The position numbers and the translations under genes were made by a program. DNA of 64,000 bases from positions 1 to 64,000 of the forward strand of contig JABCZR010000021.1 in the NCBI GenBank assembly GCA_013289585.1, in the 5' to 3' direction. Origin of the DNA: Acidobacteriota bacterium (GTDB taxonomy: Bacteria > Acidobacteriota > Terriglobia > Acidiferrales > UBA7541). A model generated the notes under the pieces. The model was given only the letters and a program-made list of their open reading frames with translations. It had not been told where the DNA came from and searched no databases. Below, in pieces: positions 35,037 through 44,194 of the stretch (the first letter of the stretch is position 1; each line of letters opens with the position of its first letter).

Positions 35037-36107
35037 TCAGGTTTTCTTGAAATGGCCGATGCGCTCCAGCACTGCCCTGACGATCAACGGCAGCGCCACC
35101 GTGGCGTCATCGAAAACTTCCGCAAACTTTCCGCCTTCTTCGGGCGGCACGAATTTCCCCCAGGAAACAGCTTCCGTATACGTGCTGCCGCTGAGGCCGC
35201 CCCAGTGGACCGGCTCTGGGCAGATCCGCACACCATAGTTGTAGCGTTTCAACGGAATTTTCTTGTAGCCGCGCCGCGCGAGCAGTTCGGCATACACGCC
35301 AAATTGTTGCGACCAGTTGCGTGGCACGCCGCCGCCCACGGTGAAAAGTCCCATGCGCTTCGTGGACAGCATGGTGTCTGCGAATTTCTCGAAATCCTCG
35401 AAGGGATCAAAGCGCAGGAGCGGCCGCTTGTCTCTCTGCCGCGAGATCTTGTGCAGCGCAAAGTCGATCCCCAGCTCCGAATCGCTGAAGGCCGGCACGA
35501 ACACCGGAACATTATGGAGATACGCGGACTTCAGAATTCCCCGCCCTTGCGAACCCTTGTGAAGAAACTCGCCGATGCGCCGGTGAACCTTCCAGCTGCA
35601 CACCACGTCTTCCGCGTCCCATTCGTCGAGAATATGGTCCATCACTTCCTCGACGTGATCCAGGTTCGTTTCCGGCTCCAGCGAATCATAAACGCGGTTG
35701 TATCCCGCGTGAAACAGCTCCCGGTCATCCATTTTGTCGTTGTACCGGAAATGTTTGTAGCCCGTCGCTTCCACCAGGCCGTGGGCCATAAGCGCGCCGG
35801 TAGAAACGATAGCCTTTACGATGCCGGATTCGATCAGGTCGCAGAAAACCAAACCCATTTTTCCGACGGTGAGCGCACCGGAAAGGGTCATCACCACGAA
35901 GCAATCCTTGTCGCGCGCCATGATTTCGAGTACGTCGGCGGCGTCGCCGATTTGGCGCCCGGTAAAAGCGGTATCGCCCATGGCACGGACAAGTTCATCG
36001 ACGGTGCGGCATTTGGATAAGTCCAGCGGGAACATCGGCCGGAGTTTATCCTTCACCGGGTCGTGCAGCACGCGTCCGGTCACCGTCTTTTTTCGCTGCT
36101 TCGCCAT
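35037..36107 (-). CDS. Deoxyhypusine synthase-family protein, possible homospermidine-type synthase
   Basis: 356 residues. The NAD-binding DHS fold shows VVMTLSGALTVGKMGLV, VSTGALMAHGLVEATGYKHF and SAYLHNVPVFVPAFSDSELG. The catalytic Lys of deoxyhypusine synthase is conserved at Lys318 in TEAVSWGKF. Eukaryotes and archaea use this enzyme to modify eIF5A/aIF5A, which bacteria lack. Bacterial relatives are thought to use putrescine or another amine as acceptor, making homospermidine-like polyamines. It faces the amidase gene divergently (171 bases) and sits among putrescine genes, supporting such a role. The actual acceptor is unknown. Confidence 0.8.
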   Translation of the reverse strand: MAKQRKKTVTGRVLHDPVKDKLRPMFPLDLSKCRTVDELVRAMGDTAFTGRQIGDAADVLEIMARDKDCFVVMTLSGALTVGKMGLVFCDLIESGIVKAIVSTGALMAHGLVEATGYKHFRYNDKMDDRELFHAGYNRVYDSLEPETNLDHVEEVMDHILDEWDAEDVVCSWKVHRRIGEFLHKGSQGRGILKSAYLHNVPVFVPAFSDSELGIDFALHKISRQRDKRPLLRFDPFEDFEKFADTMLSTKRMGLFTVGGGVPRNWSQQFGVYAELLARRGYKKIPLKRYNYGVRICPEPVHWGGLSGSTYTEAVSWGKFVPPEEGGKFAEVFDDATVALPLIVRAVLERIGHFKKT

Positions 36108-36278
36108 TACGTCTCCTCGACCATGAAAGAGTATCTGGGTAATGCGAATGATTTTCTCTCGAGCATCTTACGCGCGAAGGTGCTGGAACGTCTTGCAGAT
36201 TGATATTACAAATCCGGAACAAATGATAGCGCAAAACGCGCGCGAATATTTTTTCTTGCTCATGTTAAACTAAAATTC

Positions 36279-37172
36279 ATGGCCAACAAATTCACCATCG
36301 GGCTGGTGCAGATGAAATGCACGGCCAACAGCGATGAAAACCTGGCGCGCGCCATCGAGAAAATCCGCGAAGCGGCCGCGGGCGGCGCGCAGATCATCTG
36401 CATGCACGAATTATTTCACGGCGAATATTTCTGCCGCACCGAGGACGCCGAACTTTTTAATCTTGCGGAAGCCGTGCCGGGCCCAACAACGGAAAAATTG
36501 GCGCAAATCGCCAAGGAAAAGAAAGTGGTGCTGGTGGTTTCGCTTTTCGAACGCCGCGCCCCAGGCGTTTATCACAATACCTGCGCGGTTCTGGATGCCG
36601 ACGGGAGTTTTCTCGGCAAATACCGCAAGATGCATATCCCCGACGATCCTCTCTACTATGAAAAATTTTATTTCACGCCTGGCGATCTCGGTTTCCCGAA
36701 TTTTCAGACCAGGTATGCAAAAATCGGCGTGCAGATCTGCTGGGACCAGTGGTATCCGGAAGGATCGCGAATCACGGCGCTGAGCGGCGCGGAAGTGATT
36801 TTTTACCCCACGAGCATTGGCTGGCACTCTCATGAAAAGGCGCAGCTCGGCGCCGCACAACTTGATGCCTGGCGCACGATCCAGCGCTCTCACGCGATTG
36901 CCAACGGAGTCTACGCTGCCGTCGTTAATCGCGTTGGATTCGAAGGCAAGCCAGAGAAGGGCGATCCCGGACTGGAATTCTGGGGAAATTCTTTTGTGGC
37001 CGATCCCTTCGGCCAGATTGTTTCCCAAGCCGCAGACAACAAAGAAGAAATCCTTGTTGTCGAATGTGATCCCGCCAAAAGCGAAGACACCCGCCGCAAC
37101 TGGCCCTTCCTTCGCGACCGCCGCATCGATGCTTACACGCCAATCCTGAACCGCTGGCTGGACAGAGAATGA
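36279..37172 (+). CDS. aguB: N-carbamoylputrescine amidase (carbon-nitrogen hydrolase)
   Basis: 297 residues. The nitrilase-type triad is Glu44 (MHELFHGEYF), Lys117 (RKMHIPDD) and Cys154 (QICWDQWYPE). The segments DPLYYEKFYFTPGD and the region around TSIGWHSHEK match bacterial and plant N-carbamoylputrescine amidases. It releases putrescine, CO2 and ammonia from N-carbamoylputrescine, the product of the agmatine deiminase encoded 84 bases downstream on the same strand. An AT-rich stretch directly before the ATG lacks a Shine-Dalgarno sequence. Confidence 0.93.
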   Translation: MANKFTIGLVQMKCTANSDENLARAIEKIREAAAGGAQIICMHELFHGEYFCRTEDAELFNLAEAVPGPTTEKLAQIAKEKKVVLVVSLFERRAPGVYHNTCAVLDADGSFLGKYRKMHIPDDPLYYEKFYFTPGDLGFPNFQTRYAKIGVQICWDQWYPEGSRITALSGAEVIFYPTSIGWHSHEKAQLGAAQLDAWRTIQRSHAIANGVYAAVVNRVGFEGKPEKGDPGLEFWGNSFVADPFGQIVSQAADNKEEILVVECDPAKSEDTRRNWPFLRDRRIDAYTPILNRWLDRE

Positions 37173-37256
37173 TCTCTCATTGAGCGACGGCTTCGGTTTT
37201 TTAATCTTCGTGATCTCTGTGACCTCACCGATCTCTGTGTTAAATTCTCTTTTCCA

Positions 37257-38330
37257 ATGAGCACACCGCCGCGATCCAAAACACCCTGCGCCCTCGGCTT
37301 TCGAATGCCCGCCGAATGGGAGCAGCACGACGCTACGTGGCTGGGCTGGCCGCATGAATTAACGGACTGGCCTGGGAAATTTGCGCCGATTCCCTGGGCT
37401 TTCGCGGAAATCGTCCGGCATTTGTCGAAAATCGAGCGGGTCTATCTTCTCGTGGAGAACGGCGCGTCGGAATCGCGCGTTCGAAGCATCCTAAAAAAGT
37501 CCGGCGCGAATCTAGACGCCGTCGCGTTTTTCCGCGTGCCCACCGATCGCGGCTGGATGCGTGACTCCGGGCCCATCTGCGTGCTGAAGGAAGCCGGAGA
37601 AGTCGTGTTCAATCATTTTGTCTTTAACGGGTGGGCAAAATATTCGAATCATAAGAAGGACGCCGCTGTCGTCACCAAAGCCAATCAGAGACTAAAGCAC
37701 AAGATATTTCTTCCGGAACACAAAGGGCGGCGGGTGGTGCTCGAGGGCGGGAGCATTGACGTCAATGGCCGAGGGACTCTCCTCACGACAGAGGAATGCC
37801 TGTTAAGCAAAGTTCAGGAAAGAAATCCCGGCTTTACGAAACAAGACTATGCGCAAGTGTTCCGCGAGTATCTCGGTGTGACCAGCGTGCTCTGGCTGAA
37901 AAACGGTGTCGCTGGGGACGACACCCACGGCCACGTCGATGATTTGACGCGCTTCGTGAATCCAACGACCGTTGTGACCATCGTGGAAGAAGATCCCAAT
38001 GACGCCAACTATTTTCCGTTGCAGGAGAATCTGGCTCTTCTGCAAACGATGAAGGACCAGGATGGGCGGCCCCTTAGGGTGGAGACACTCCCCATGCCCG
38101 CACCGATCTATTTCGACGGCCAGCGGCTGCCCGCGAGTTACGCGAATTTCTACATCGCCAACAAAATCGTGATCGTTCCGACCTTCAATGATTCGAATGA
38201 TCGCGTAGCGCTGAACACTCTCGCGGGTCTGTTTCCCGATCGGGAAGTCGTGGGGATTGCCTGCCGCGATCTCGTGCTGGGACTCGGTACGCTCCATTGC
38301 ATGACGCAGCAACAGCCTGCATCGCGGTAA
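37257..38330 (+). CDS. aguA: Agmatine deiminase
   Basis: 357 residues. It converts agmatine to N-carbamoylputrescine and ammonia. Features of the peptidylarginine-deiminase fold: RMPAEWEQHDATWLGWPHE, PTDRGWMRDSGPICVL, VLEGGSIDVNGRGTLLTTEECLL, DTHGHVDDLTRFV, and the catalytic Cys348 in GLGTLHCMTQQ at the C-terminus. It completes arginine -> agmatine -> N-carbamoylputrescine -> putrescine with the neighbouring decarboxylase and amidase. Confidence 0.95.
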   Translation: MSTPPRSKTPCALGFRMPAEWEQHDATWLGWPHELTDWPGKFAPIPWAFAEIVRHLSKIERVYLLVENGASESRVRSILKKSGANLDAVAFFRVPTDRGWMRDSGPICVLKEAGEVVFNHFVFNGWAKYSNHKKDAAVVTKANQRLKHKIFLPEHKGRRVVLEGGSIDVNGRGTLLTTEECLLSKVQERNPGFTKQDYAQVFREYLGVTSVLWLKNGVAGDDTHGHVDDLTRFVNPTTVVTIVEEDPNDANYFPLQENLALLQTMKDQDGRPLRVETLPMPAPIYFDGQRLPASYANFYIANKIVIVPTFNDSNDRVALNTLAGLFPDREVVGIACRDLVLGLGTLHCMTQQQPASR

Positions 38331-38405
38331 GAACAGAATTCCCTCGCGCGCTGGATTGCCTTGGCTGCTATATCGGATACAATCGGTGCCAGATCAGGAG
38401 GCTTA

Positions 38406-38711
38406 ATGTTTGCGGAACAAGTGATTACAGAACGGTCAGTTCGGGTCTGGTTCGAATCGCACGGCTTCGTTTCATGGCTCCTCTTCGGCCTGGTTGCCGG
38501 ATGGCTCGCCGGGAAAATTGCGCGCGGCCGAGGCTTTGGTTGCATCGGTGACATCCTCCTCGGCTTGATCGGTTCCTACATTGGCGGCTGGATTTTCATA
38601 AAGCTGGGAATTTTGGGCGGCGGCTTTCTCTACTCACTCGCTGCCGCCGTGCTCGGCGCCGTCATCCTCGTTTCCATCGCGCATGCCTTTTCGACCGGTC
38701 CTGACCGCTGA
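38406..38711 (+). CDS. GlsB/YeaQ-like stress-response membrane protein
   Basis: 101 residues from the ATG at 38406, with AGGAGG upstream. The transglycosylase-associated-protein pattern is seen: SWLLFGLVAGWLAGKIARGR, GCIGDILLGLIGSYIGGWIF and FLYSLAAAVLGAVILVSI, three membrane helices. An extra polar N-terminus (about 20 residues) precedes them. Family members are small stress-induced inner-membrane proteins without a known activity. Confidence 0.85.
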   Translation: MFAEQVITERSVRVWFESHGFVSWLLFGLVAGWLAGKIARGRGFGCIGDILLGLIGSYIGGWIFIKLGILGGGFLYSLAAAVLGAVILVSIAHAFSTGPDR

Positions 38712-38815
38712 ATGACTTGGCTTTTTTTGTGCCCCACGCAGCCGCCGCCAGTCGCGAGTCACCAGTCACGTCCTTATGATACGATTCTCGTTTGCGTCCC
38801 GGAGCTGACGCGTCA

Positions 38816-40483
38816 TTGAGCAAGTCCTCACAAGCCCTCACAGCTATACCTCTGGGTGGTCTCGGCGAATTCGGAATGAACATGATGGCGCTGCGGTCGG
38901 GCGACGACATTCTCGTCATCGACGCGGGCATGATGTTCCCCGAATCGGAATTGCTGGGCGTCGACCTGGTTATCCCAGATATTTCCTATTTGAAGCAGAA
39001 CCGCGCCCATGTGCGCGCCATTGTGCTGACGCACGGCCACGAAGATCACATTGGCGCGCTGCCGTATATTCTGCGCGACCTGAATGTCCCGGTGTATGGG
39101 ACGCGCTTCACGCTGGCGCTGGTAAAGAAACGCCTGGATGAAGCGGGGCTGCTGGAATCCACGACGCTTCGCGAAGTGATTCCCGGCCGGCTCGTGGAGA
39201 TTGGTCCATACGAAATTGAATTTATTTCCGTTACGCACAGCACAGTGGATTGCGTGGCGTTGGCCGTCCGGACACCGGCCGGAGTTGTGATTCACACCGG
39301 AGACTTCAAGATCGACCAGACGCCAGTGGGCGGCGCGCCGTTTGATCTGCACACGTTCGCTAAGTATGGAAGCGAGGGCGTGCTGGCGCTCTTCAGCGAT
39401 TCGACGAATGTCGAGCGGCCAGGATTTACGCCTTCGGAGCGAGCGATTGTTCCGCGTGTTGAAGAGTTGTGCCGTTCGGCGCCGCGGCGCGTGATCCTGT
39501 CGTGCTTCGCTTCGTCCATTCACCGGATTCAGCAGGTCATTGACATCGCCGCTCGAGTGAATCGTAAAATTGCGTTTGTCGGCCGCAGCATGGTCGACAA
39601 CGTGGAGATCGCTCACTCGCTGGAACTTTTGCGCATTCCGGACGGCATGGTCGTCCGTCAGCAGGACATTCGCGGATTCGATCCCAAGCGCATCATCATT
39701 CTGGCGAGCGGCACGCAAGCGGAGCCGATGTCTTCGCTTTCGCGGATTGCCGTAGACAATCATCGTTTCGTCTCCGTGGACGAAAACGACAGCGTCATTC
39801 TTTCGGCACGCATCATTCCCGGAAATGAGAAATCCATTTTTCGCATGCTGGACCACATGTTCCGGAGGCGTGCGCTCGTTTACTACGACAATTCTGCGGG
39901 AATCATTCACGTTTCCGGGCACGCCAGCCAGGAAGAACAAAAGCTTCTGCTGCAACTGGTGCGACCGAAGTATTTCATTCCAGTGCACGGCGAGTACCGG
40001 CACCTGTTCCGCCACGCAGCGCTGGCGAGCCAATTGGGCGTGGTCTCCGGCGAAATTTTGCTGATCGAAGATGGTCAGCAGATTGAGTTCACGGAGGACG
40101 GTGCGTACCGGCGCGATCCGGTGACGGCGGGACGCGTTTGCGTGGACTCCGGCTCTCTTGCCGAAATTGAAGACGTAGTTATTCGCGACCGAAAGCATCT
40201 TTCGGAAGACGGCATCGTGGTGCCGATCATCGCCATTGACAAGCACACGGGCAAGATGGAGTCGCATCCGGAAATCGTGACGCGCGGATTGATGAGCGAC
40301 AACGGGCAGGAACTGATCGCCGGAGCGCGCGTGGTCATCATGAAGACGGTCGAGGAATCCAACGCCGAAGAAAAATCCGACTGGGGCGTCATCAAGGAAA
40401 AAATTCGCGTGGACCTGAAGCGCTACATCAGCAAACAGACCTCTAAGCGGCCGCTGATTCTTCCCGTTATCCTGGAAATCTGA
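38816..40483 (+). CDS. rnj: Ribonuclease J
   Basis: 555 residues from the TTG at 38816, which has CCGGAG about 11 bases upstream and starts next to the conserved ALTAIPLGGLGEFGMNMMAL; a TTG 24 bases earlier is possible. Metallo-beta-lactamase motifs: LTHGHEDHIGALPYIL, HSTVDCVALAV and IHTGDFKID, then SDSTN and the beta-CASP domain (RVILSCFASSIHRIQQ, SVHENDS-like region, HVSGHASQEEQ and FIPVHGEYRHL). The C-terminal domain ends at ILPVILEI. It has 5'-3' exo- and endoribonuclease activity in mRNA decay and rRNA processing. Confidence 0.93.
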   Translation: MSKSSQALTAIPLGGLGEFGMNMMALRSGDDILVIDAGMMFPESELLGVDLVIPDISYLKQNRAHVRAIVLTHGHEDHIGALPYILRDLNVPVYGTRFTLALVKKRLDEAGLLESTTLREVIPGRLVEIGPYEIEFISVTHSTVDCVALAVRTPAGVVIHTGDFKIDQTPVGGAPFDLHTFAKYGSEGVLALFSDSTNVERPGFTPSERAIVPRVEELCRSAPRRVILSCFASSIHRIQQVIDIAARVNRKIAFVGRSMVDNVEIAHSLELLRIPDGMVVRQQDIRGFDPKRIIILASGTQAEPMSSLSRIAVDNHRFVSVDENDSVILSARIIPGNEKSIFRMLDHMFRRRALVYYDNSAGIIHVSGHASQEEQKLLLQLVRPKYFIPVHGEYRHLFRHAALASQLGVVSGEILLIEDGQQIEFTEDGAYRRDPVTAGRVCVDSGSLAEIEDVVIRDRKHLSEDGIVVPIIAIDKHTGKMESHPEIVTRGLMSDNGQELIAGARVVIMKTVEESNAEEKSDWGVIKEKIRVDLKRYISKQTSKRPLILPVILEI

Positions 40484-40604
40484 GCGCCAGCACAGCGCAC
40501 CGGCGTCCAGCGTTTGCCCGGTAAAATTCTTACAATACACAACGCGCATTTCCTTCCAGGATTGGATGGCAGCCGGTTGCAGGGCTGAATTCCTCAACTG
40601 GTTG

Positions 40605-40635
40605 TTGTAGCGAGGGTGCGGATTCCTCGCTACAA
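40605..40635 (+). terminator. Inverted repeat between rnj and the MFS gene, possible terminator
   Basis: TTGTAGCGAGG (40605-40615) and CCTCGCTACAA (40625-40635) form a perfect 11-bp stem with a 9-base loop, followed by TCTTT. It lies 24 bases before the start of the MFS gene. The weak T-tract and the position leave open whether it terminates rnj transcription or is an operator for the transporter. Confidence 0.45.
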
Positions 40636-40658
40636 TCTTTCGTCATCAGGAGCCTCGA

Positions 40659-41957
40659 TTGTCTTCTCCCTCTTCTCCGCTTGCTCCGAATCCTGGCCGC
40701 GCCGCGTTTATTTTCATTCTGATCATGGTGGCATTCGATTTTCTGGCGTTCGGCATCATTGCGCCGGTTCTTCCCGATCTCATTCGGCAATTCGAGGGCG
40801 GCGACTTCGCCCGCGCTTCGGCGATTACCGGCTACTTCGGATTCGCATGGGCTACCATGCAGTTTATTTTTTCACCCATTCTGGGAGCATGGTCGGATCG
40901 CTTCGGGCGCCGGCCCGTCATCCTTATTTCTTGTTTCGGCCTGAGCATCGACTACGTTTTCATGGCGCTGGCACCGTCGCTGCGCTGGCTTTTCGTCGGC
41001 CGCCTGATTTCGGGTATTACCACCTCGAACGTGTCCACGGCGTTTGCTTACATCACCGATGTGACCAAGCCGGAAGAGCGCGCCAAACCGTTTGGCCTTG
41101 TCAGCGCGGCGTTTGGGCTCGGCTTTGTCATTGGCCCCGCCATTGGCGGCTATCTCGGCAACATCAATCTGCGTTTTCCGTTCTGGGCCGCCGCGGCGCT
41201 TAGTTTTGGCAACGCGCTCTACGGTTATTTCGTTCTTCCCGAATCGCTGCCGCCCGAACGCCGCGCCAAGTCCGCGTGGCATATGGCGAATCCGCTGGGG
41301 TCACTGAAACTCTTGCGCTCGCAGGCGGAGCTCGCGGGCCTCTCGGTCGTCACCACCCTCTACTATCTCGCGCACAATTCCCTACCCTCCATGTGGGCGC
41401 TTTACACCATGTACCGCTACGGCTGGGACCGGGGCGGAGTCGGCCTCTCCCTTTCCCTTGTGGGAGTCTGCGCGGCCATCGTTTCGGGGACGCTCGTCGG
41501 ACCGATTGTGAAGCGCTTCGGACAACGCCGCAGCCTTCTCAGCGGCTTGGTCTTCGGCACACTGGGCTTTGCAGGGTTCGCCCTCGCCACCCGCGGCTGG
41601 ATGATCATGGCCGTCGTTCCTTTCATTGCCCTATGGGGCATCGCCGCACCGGCGATACAATCGCTGATGTCGCGCCACGTCGATCCTTCGTCCCAAGGAA
41701 AGCTGCAAGGGGCGATCAACTCACTTCGGGCCGTCACGGGCATGGCCGGGCCAATCCTGTTCACGCAAGTTTTCGCGGTGGCGATTTCTTCGGGCGCGGG
41801 ACTGCATGTTCCGGGCGCTCCCTACGGTTTGGCGGCGTTGCTTCTCGGGGCCAGCTTGCTGCTGGCAGCGTACGTGACGAAACCAGGCGAAGCCACCCAG
41901 CTAACCGCGCCAGCCGCCGGCGTCCAACGGGAAGGGCGTAATGGAGCCAGTTGGTGA
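40659..41957 (+). CDS. MFS efflux transporter, TetA-like
   Basis: 432 residues from a TTG with CAGGAG upstream. Twelve hydrophobic helices are visible. Helix 1 reads FIFILIMVAFDFLAFGIIAPVLPDL, and motif A between helices 2 and 3 is GAWSDRFGRRPVIL. Motif C-like glycines appear in AFGLGFVIGPAIGGYLG in helix 5. This is the layout of proton-driven drug exporters such as TetA. No TetR-type repressor is next to it, so resistance function and inducer are unknown. Confidence 0.85.
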   Translation: MSSPSSPLAPNPGRAAFIFILIMVAFDFLAFGIIAPVLPDLIRQFEGGDFARASAITGYFGFAWATMQFIFSPILGAWSDRFGRRPVILISCFGLSIDYVFMALAPSLRWLFVGRLISGITTSNVSTAFAYITDVTKPEERAKPFGLVSAAFGLGFVIGPAIGGYLGNINLRFPFWAAAALSFGNALYGYFVLPESLPPERRAKSAWHMANPLGSLKLLRSQAELAGLSVVTTLYYLAHNSLPSMWALYTMYRYGWDRGGVGLSLSLVGVCAAIVSGTLVGPIVKRFGQRRSLLSGLVFGTLGFAGFALATRGWMIMAVVPFIALWGIAAPAIQSLMSRHVDPSSQGKLQGAINSLRAVTGMAGPILFTQVFAVAISSGAGLHVPGAPYGLAALLLGASLLLAAYVTKPGEATQLTAPAAGVQREGRNGASW

Positions 41958-41992
41958 ACTGATTCAGCGTCCCCGTCCTTAGGAGTGCAAGA

Positions 41993-42325
41993 ATGCCGAA
42001 CGGTTGGTCAGGTGCCTTCGCGATCAAAACAGCGGATCTCAAGGAATTGGTCGAAGCGGTTTCGGATACCGCGGTGATTGGAAAAGTGGCCGTTCAGCTA
42101 TTGCCAATTCGCGAAGCCAACGCCGAGGAGCTAGCTCGATTTATCGAGGAATGCCCCCATGATCGTGTGGAGGTGGAAGAACAGGACCACAAGTTTTATA
42201 TCATTCATTTCAGCAATGAGCCGAAAATCCTATGGTTTGTTATTGGTCCAGAGTCCCCGATATTTCAGGAGATCCGGCAAAGGCGCGTTCAGTGGGCGAG
42301 CGAGCGCCCGGGCCGGAAGAGATAG
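41993..42325 (+). CDS. Conserved-looking protein of unknown function, 110 residues
   Basis: The ATG has AGGAG 7 bases upstream, a good initiation site. The protein is soluble and acidic in the middle (EELARFIEECPHDRVEVEEQ) with a strand-rich segment KFYIIHFSNEPKILWFVIG and a basic tail (RQRRVQWASERPGRKR). No domain recognised. It follows the MFS gene by 35 bases on the same strand. Confidence 0.6.
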   Translation: MPNGWSGAFAIKTADLKELVEAVSDTAVIGKVAVQLLPIREANAEELARFIEECPHDRVEVEEQDHKFYIIHFSNEPKILWFVIGPESPIFQEIRQRRVQWASERPGRKR

Positions 42326-42718
42326 ATTGCGTTCTGATCGGAACAGGATCGGCTGTGCCACAAAAACGAGAAATGCAGAGGCTTCGTAACAGGATTAGGG
42401 TGAGCCGCCTCCGTGTCAGGGCTAATGAGTTCGGGGTTACCAGGGTGAGGGCCCTGACCACGGAAGCGGCCGCTCTCTTGATTGTGGTGTATCGTGCATC
42501 AAATGGCGGGCGTTGGGAATCCAGTGTTTACCTTGACTTAGTATCAGGTCTTTCCTGTAGTTTCGGTGGCCGGGGCGCAGGTTCACTTAGAGCCGCTTGC
42601 CTCTCGCGGTTCGCGGGTATACGCTTCCCTTCGCAGTAGGCTCGCGCCTGGCGGCGCTCGAGGGGTCCTCTTCCGCACCTACCTTTCGGCACGAGCACCA
42701 ACTTAGGAGGAATTCAAA
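42326..42718 (+). other. Intergenic region with a candidate promoter for aldehyde dehydrogenase
   Basis: 393 bases without a supported gene. TTGACT (42533-42538) and TGTAGT (42556-42561), 17 bases apart, form a plausible promoter. It would give a leader of about 150 bases before the aldehyde dehydrogenase ATG at 42719, which is preceded by AGGAGG. Open frames in 42232-42639 look like chance. Confidence 0.4.
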
Positions 42719-44194
42719 ATGGCTACGGCAACGGCTGTGATGGAACCGAATGTCAAGATTGGACCGACAAAACTACTAATCAACGGAAAGTGGGTGGACA
42801 GCGTTTCGGGAAAAACTTTTCCGACGATCAATCCATCGACGGGCGAAGTGATTACGCAAGTGGCGGAGGCCGATGCAGCGGACGTCGACAAGGCAGTGAC
42901 GGCGGCGCGGGCGGCATTTGAAAAGGGACCGTGGCGGAAGATGAGCGCTTCACAGCGCGGGAACTTGATGAACAAGCTGGCGGACTTGATTGAGAAGCAC
43001 GCCGATGAGCTGGCGCAACTCGAAGCGCTAGATAACGGCAAGCCCGCACACGTGGCTCGCGCGGCGGATCTTAATCTGACGATCGCGTGTTACCGGTATT
43101 ACGCGGGCTGGGCGGACAAGATTCAGGGGAAGACCATACCGGTGAATGGCAACTATTTCTGCTACACGAAGTTAGAACCCGTGGGCGTGGTCGGGCAGAT
43201 TATTCCGTGGAATTTCCCGCTCCTGATGCAGGCTTGGAAACTGGGGCCGGCGCTGGCGGCGGGTTGCACGGTGGTGATGAAGCCGGCGGAGCAGACGCCG
43301 CTGACGGCGCTGCGTGTTGGCGAGCTGGCCATGGAGGCGGGCTTTCCGGATGGCGTGCTGAATTTGCTGCCAGGATACGGACCAACGGCGGGAGCGGCGC
43401 TTGCACGGCACATGGACGTGGACAAGGTGGCGTTCACCGGGTCAACGGAAGTGGGCCACTTGATCATGCGCGCCGCGGCGGATACCAACCTGAAGCGCGT
43501 AACGCTGGAACTGGGCGGCAAGAGCCCCAACATCGTGTTCGCGGACGCGGATATGGATGAAGCCGTTGAAGGATCGCACCAGGCGCTGTTTTTCAATCAG
43601 GGGCAGTGCTGCTGCGCGGGTTCGCGGCTGTTTGTCGAAGAGAAGGCCTACGACGAATTCGTCGAGAAGTCCGTGGCACGCGCGAAGAGACGCACGGTGG
43701 GTAGTCCCTTCGACAAGAAAACGGAACAGGGACCGCAGGTGGACCAGGACCAGTTCAATAAGATCATGGGCTACATCGACGCAGGGAAACAAGACAAGGC
43801 CAAGCTGGCTACGGGCGGCAACCGCGTGGGCGACAAAGGCTACTTCATCGAGCCCACTATTTTTACCGACGTGCAGGACAACATGAAGATCGCGCAGGAA
43901 GAGATCTTCGGGCCGGTAATGTCCATCCTGAAGTTCAAGGACCTGAGCGAAGTGGTCGAGCGGGCGAACAAGACTTTGTATGGGCTTGCGGCCGCCGTGT
44001 GGACCAAGGACATTACCAAGGCGCATGCCATCGCGGACAGCGTTCGCGCGGGCACAGTATGGGTGAATTGCTTTGATGTGTTCGACGCGGGCGCGCCGTT
44101 CGGCGGATTCAAGCAGTCGGGGATCGGGCGCGAACTTGGCGAATATGGGCTGTCCAATTACACCGAGGTGAAGACCGTCACCGTCAAACTATGA
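42719..44194 (+). CDS. NAD(P)-dependent aldehyde dehydrogenase
   Basis: 491 residues, with AGGAGGAATTC before the ATG. It resembles the ALDH1/ALDH2 class: catalytic Cys in [12 protein letters not shown] (about residue 296), general base Glu in [11 protein letters not shown], oxyanion Asn in [10 protein letters not shown], and cofactor-binding [12 protein letters not shown]. The C-terminal [13 protein letters not shown] is also conserved. It oxidises an aldehyde to a carboxylate; the substrate is not evident. The stop codon overlaps the start of the GH5 gene. Confidence 0.94.
   Translation: MATATAVMEPNVKIGPTKLLINGKWVDSVSGKTFPTINPSTGEVITQVAEADAADVDKAVTAARAAFEKGPWRKMSASQRGNLMNKLADLIEKHADELAQLEALDNGKPAHVARAADLNLTIACYRYYAGWADKIQGKTIPVNGNYFCYTKLEPVGVVGQIIPWNFPLLMQAWKLGPALAAGCTVVMKPAEQTPLTALRVGELAMEAGFPDGVLNLLPGYGPTAGAALARHMDVDKVAFTGSTEVGHLIMRAAADTNLKRVTLELGGKSPNIVFADADMDEAVEGSHQALFFNQGQCCCAGSRLFVEEKAYDEFVEKSVARAKRRTVGSPFDKKTEQGPQVDQDQFNKIMGYIDAGKQDKAKLATGGNRVGDKGYFIEPTIFTDVQDNMKIAQEEIFGPVMSILKFKDLSEVVERANKTLYGLAAAVWTKDITKAHAIADSVRAGTVWVNCFDVFDAGAPFGGFKQSGIGRELGEYGLSNYTEVKTVTVKL

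Noticed and set aside
36411-37355. 314-codon minus-strand frame opposite the amidase gene
   Set aside because: Antisense shadow of a gene with an intact Glu-Lys-Cys triad; no recognisable protein features.
38828-40597. 589-codon minus-strand frame opposite ribonuclease J
   Set aside because: Long only because of codon bias on the opposite strand; RNase J motifs on the plus strand settle the choice.
42232-42639. 135-codon frame upstream of the aldehyde dehydrogenase
   Set aside because: Starts inside the preceding gene, has no ribosome-binding site, and contains a good promoter candidate instead.
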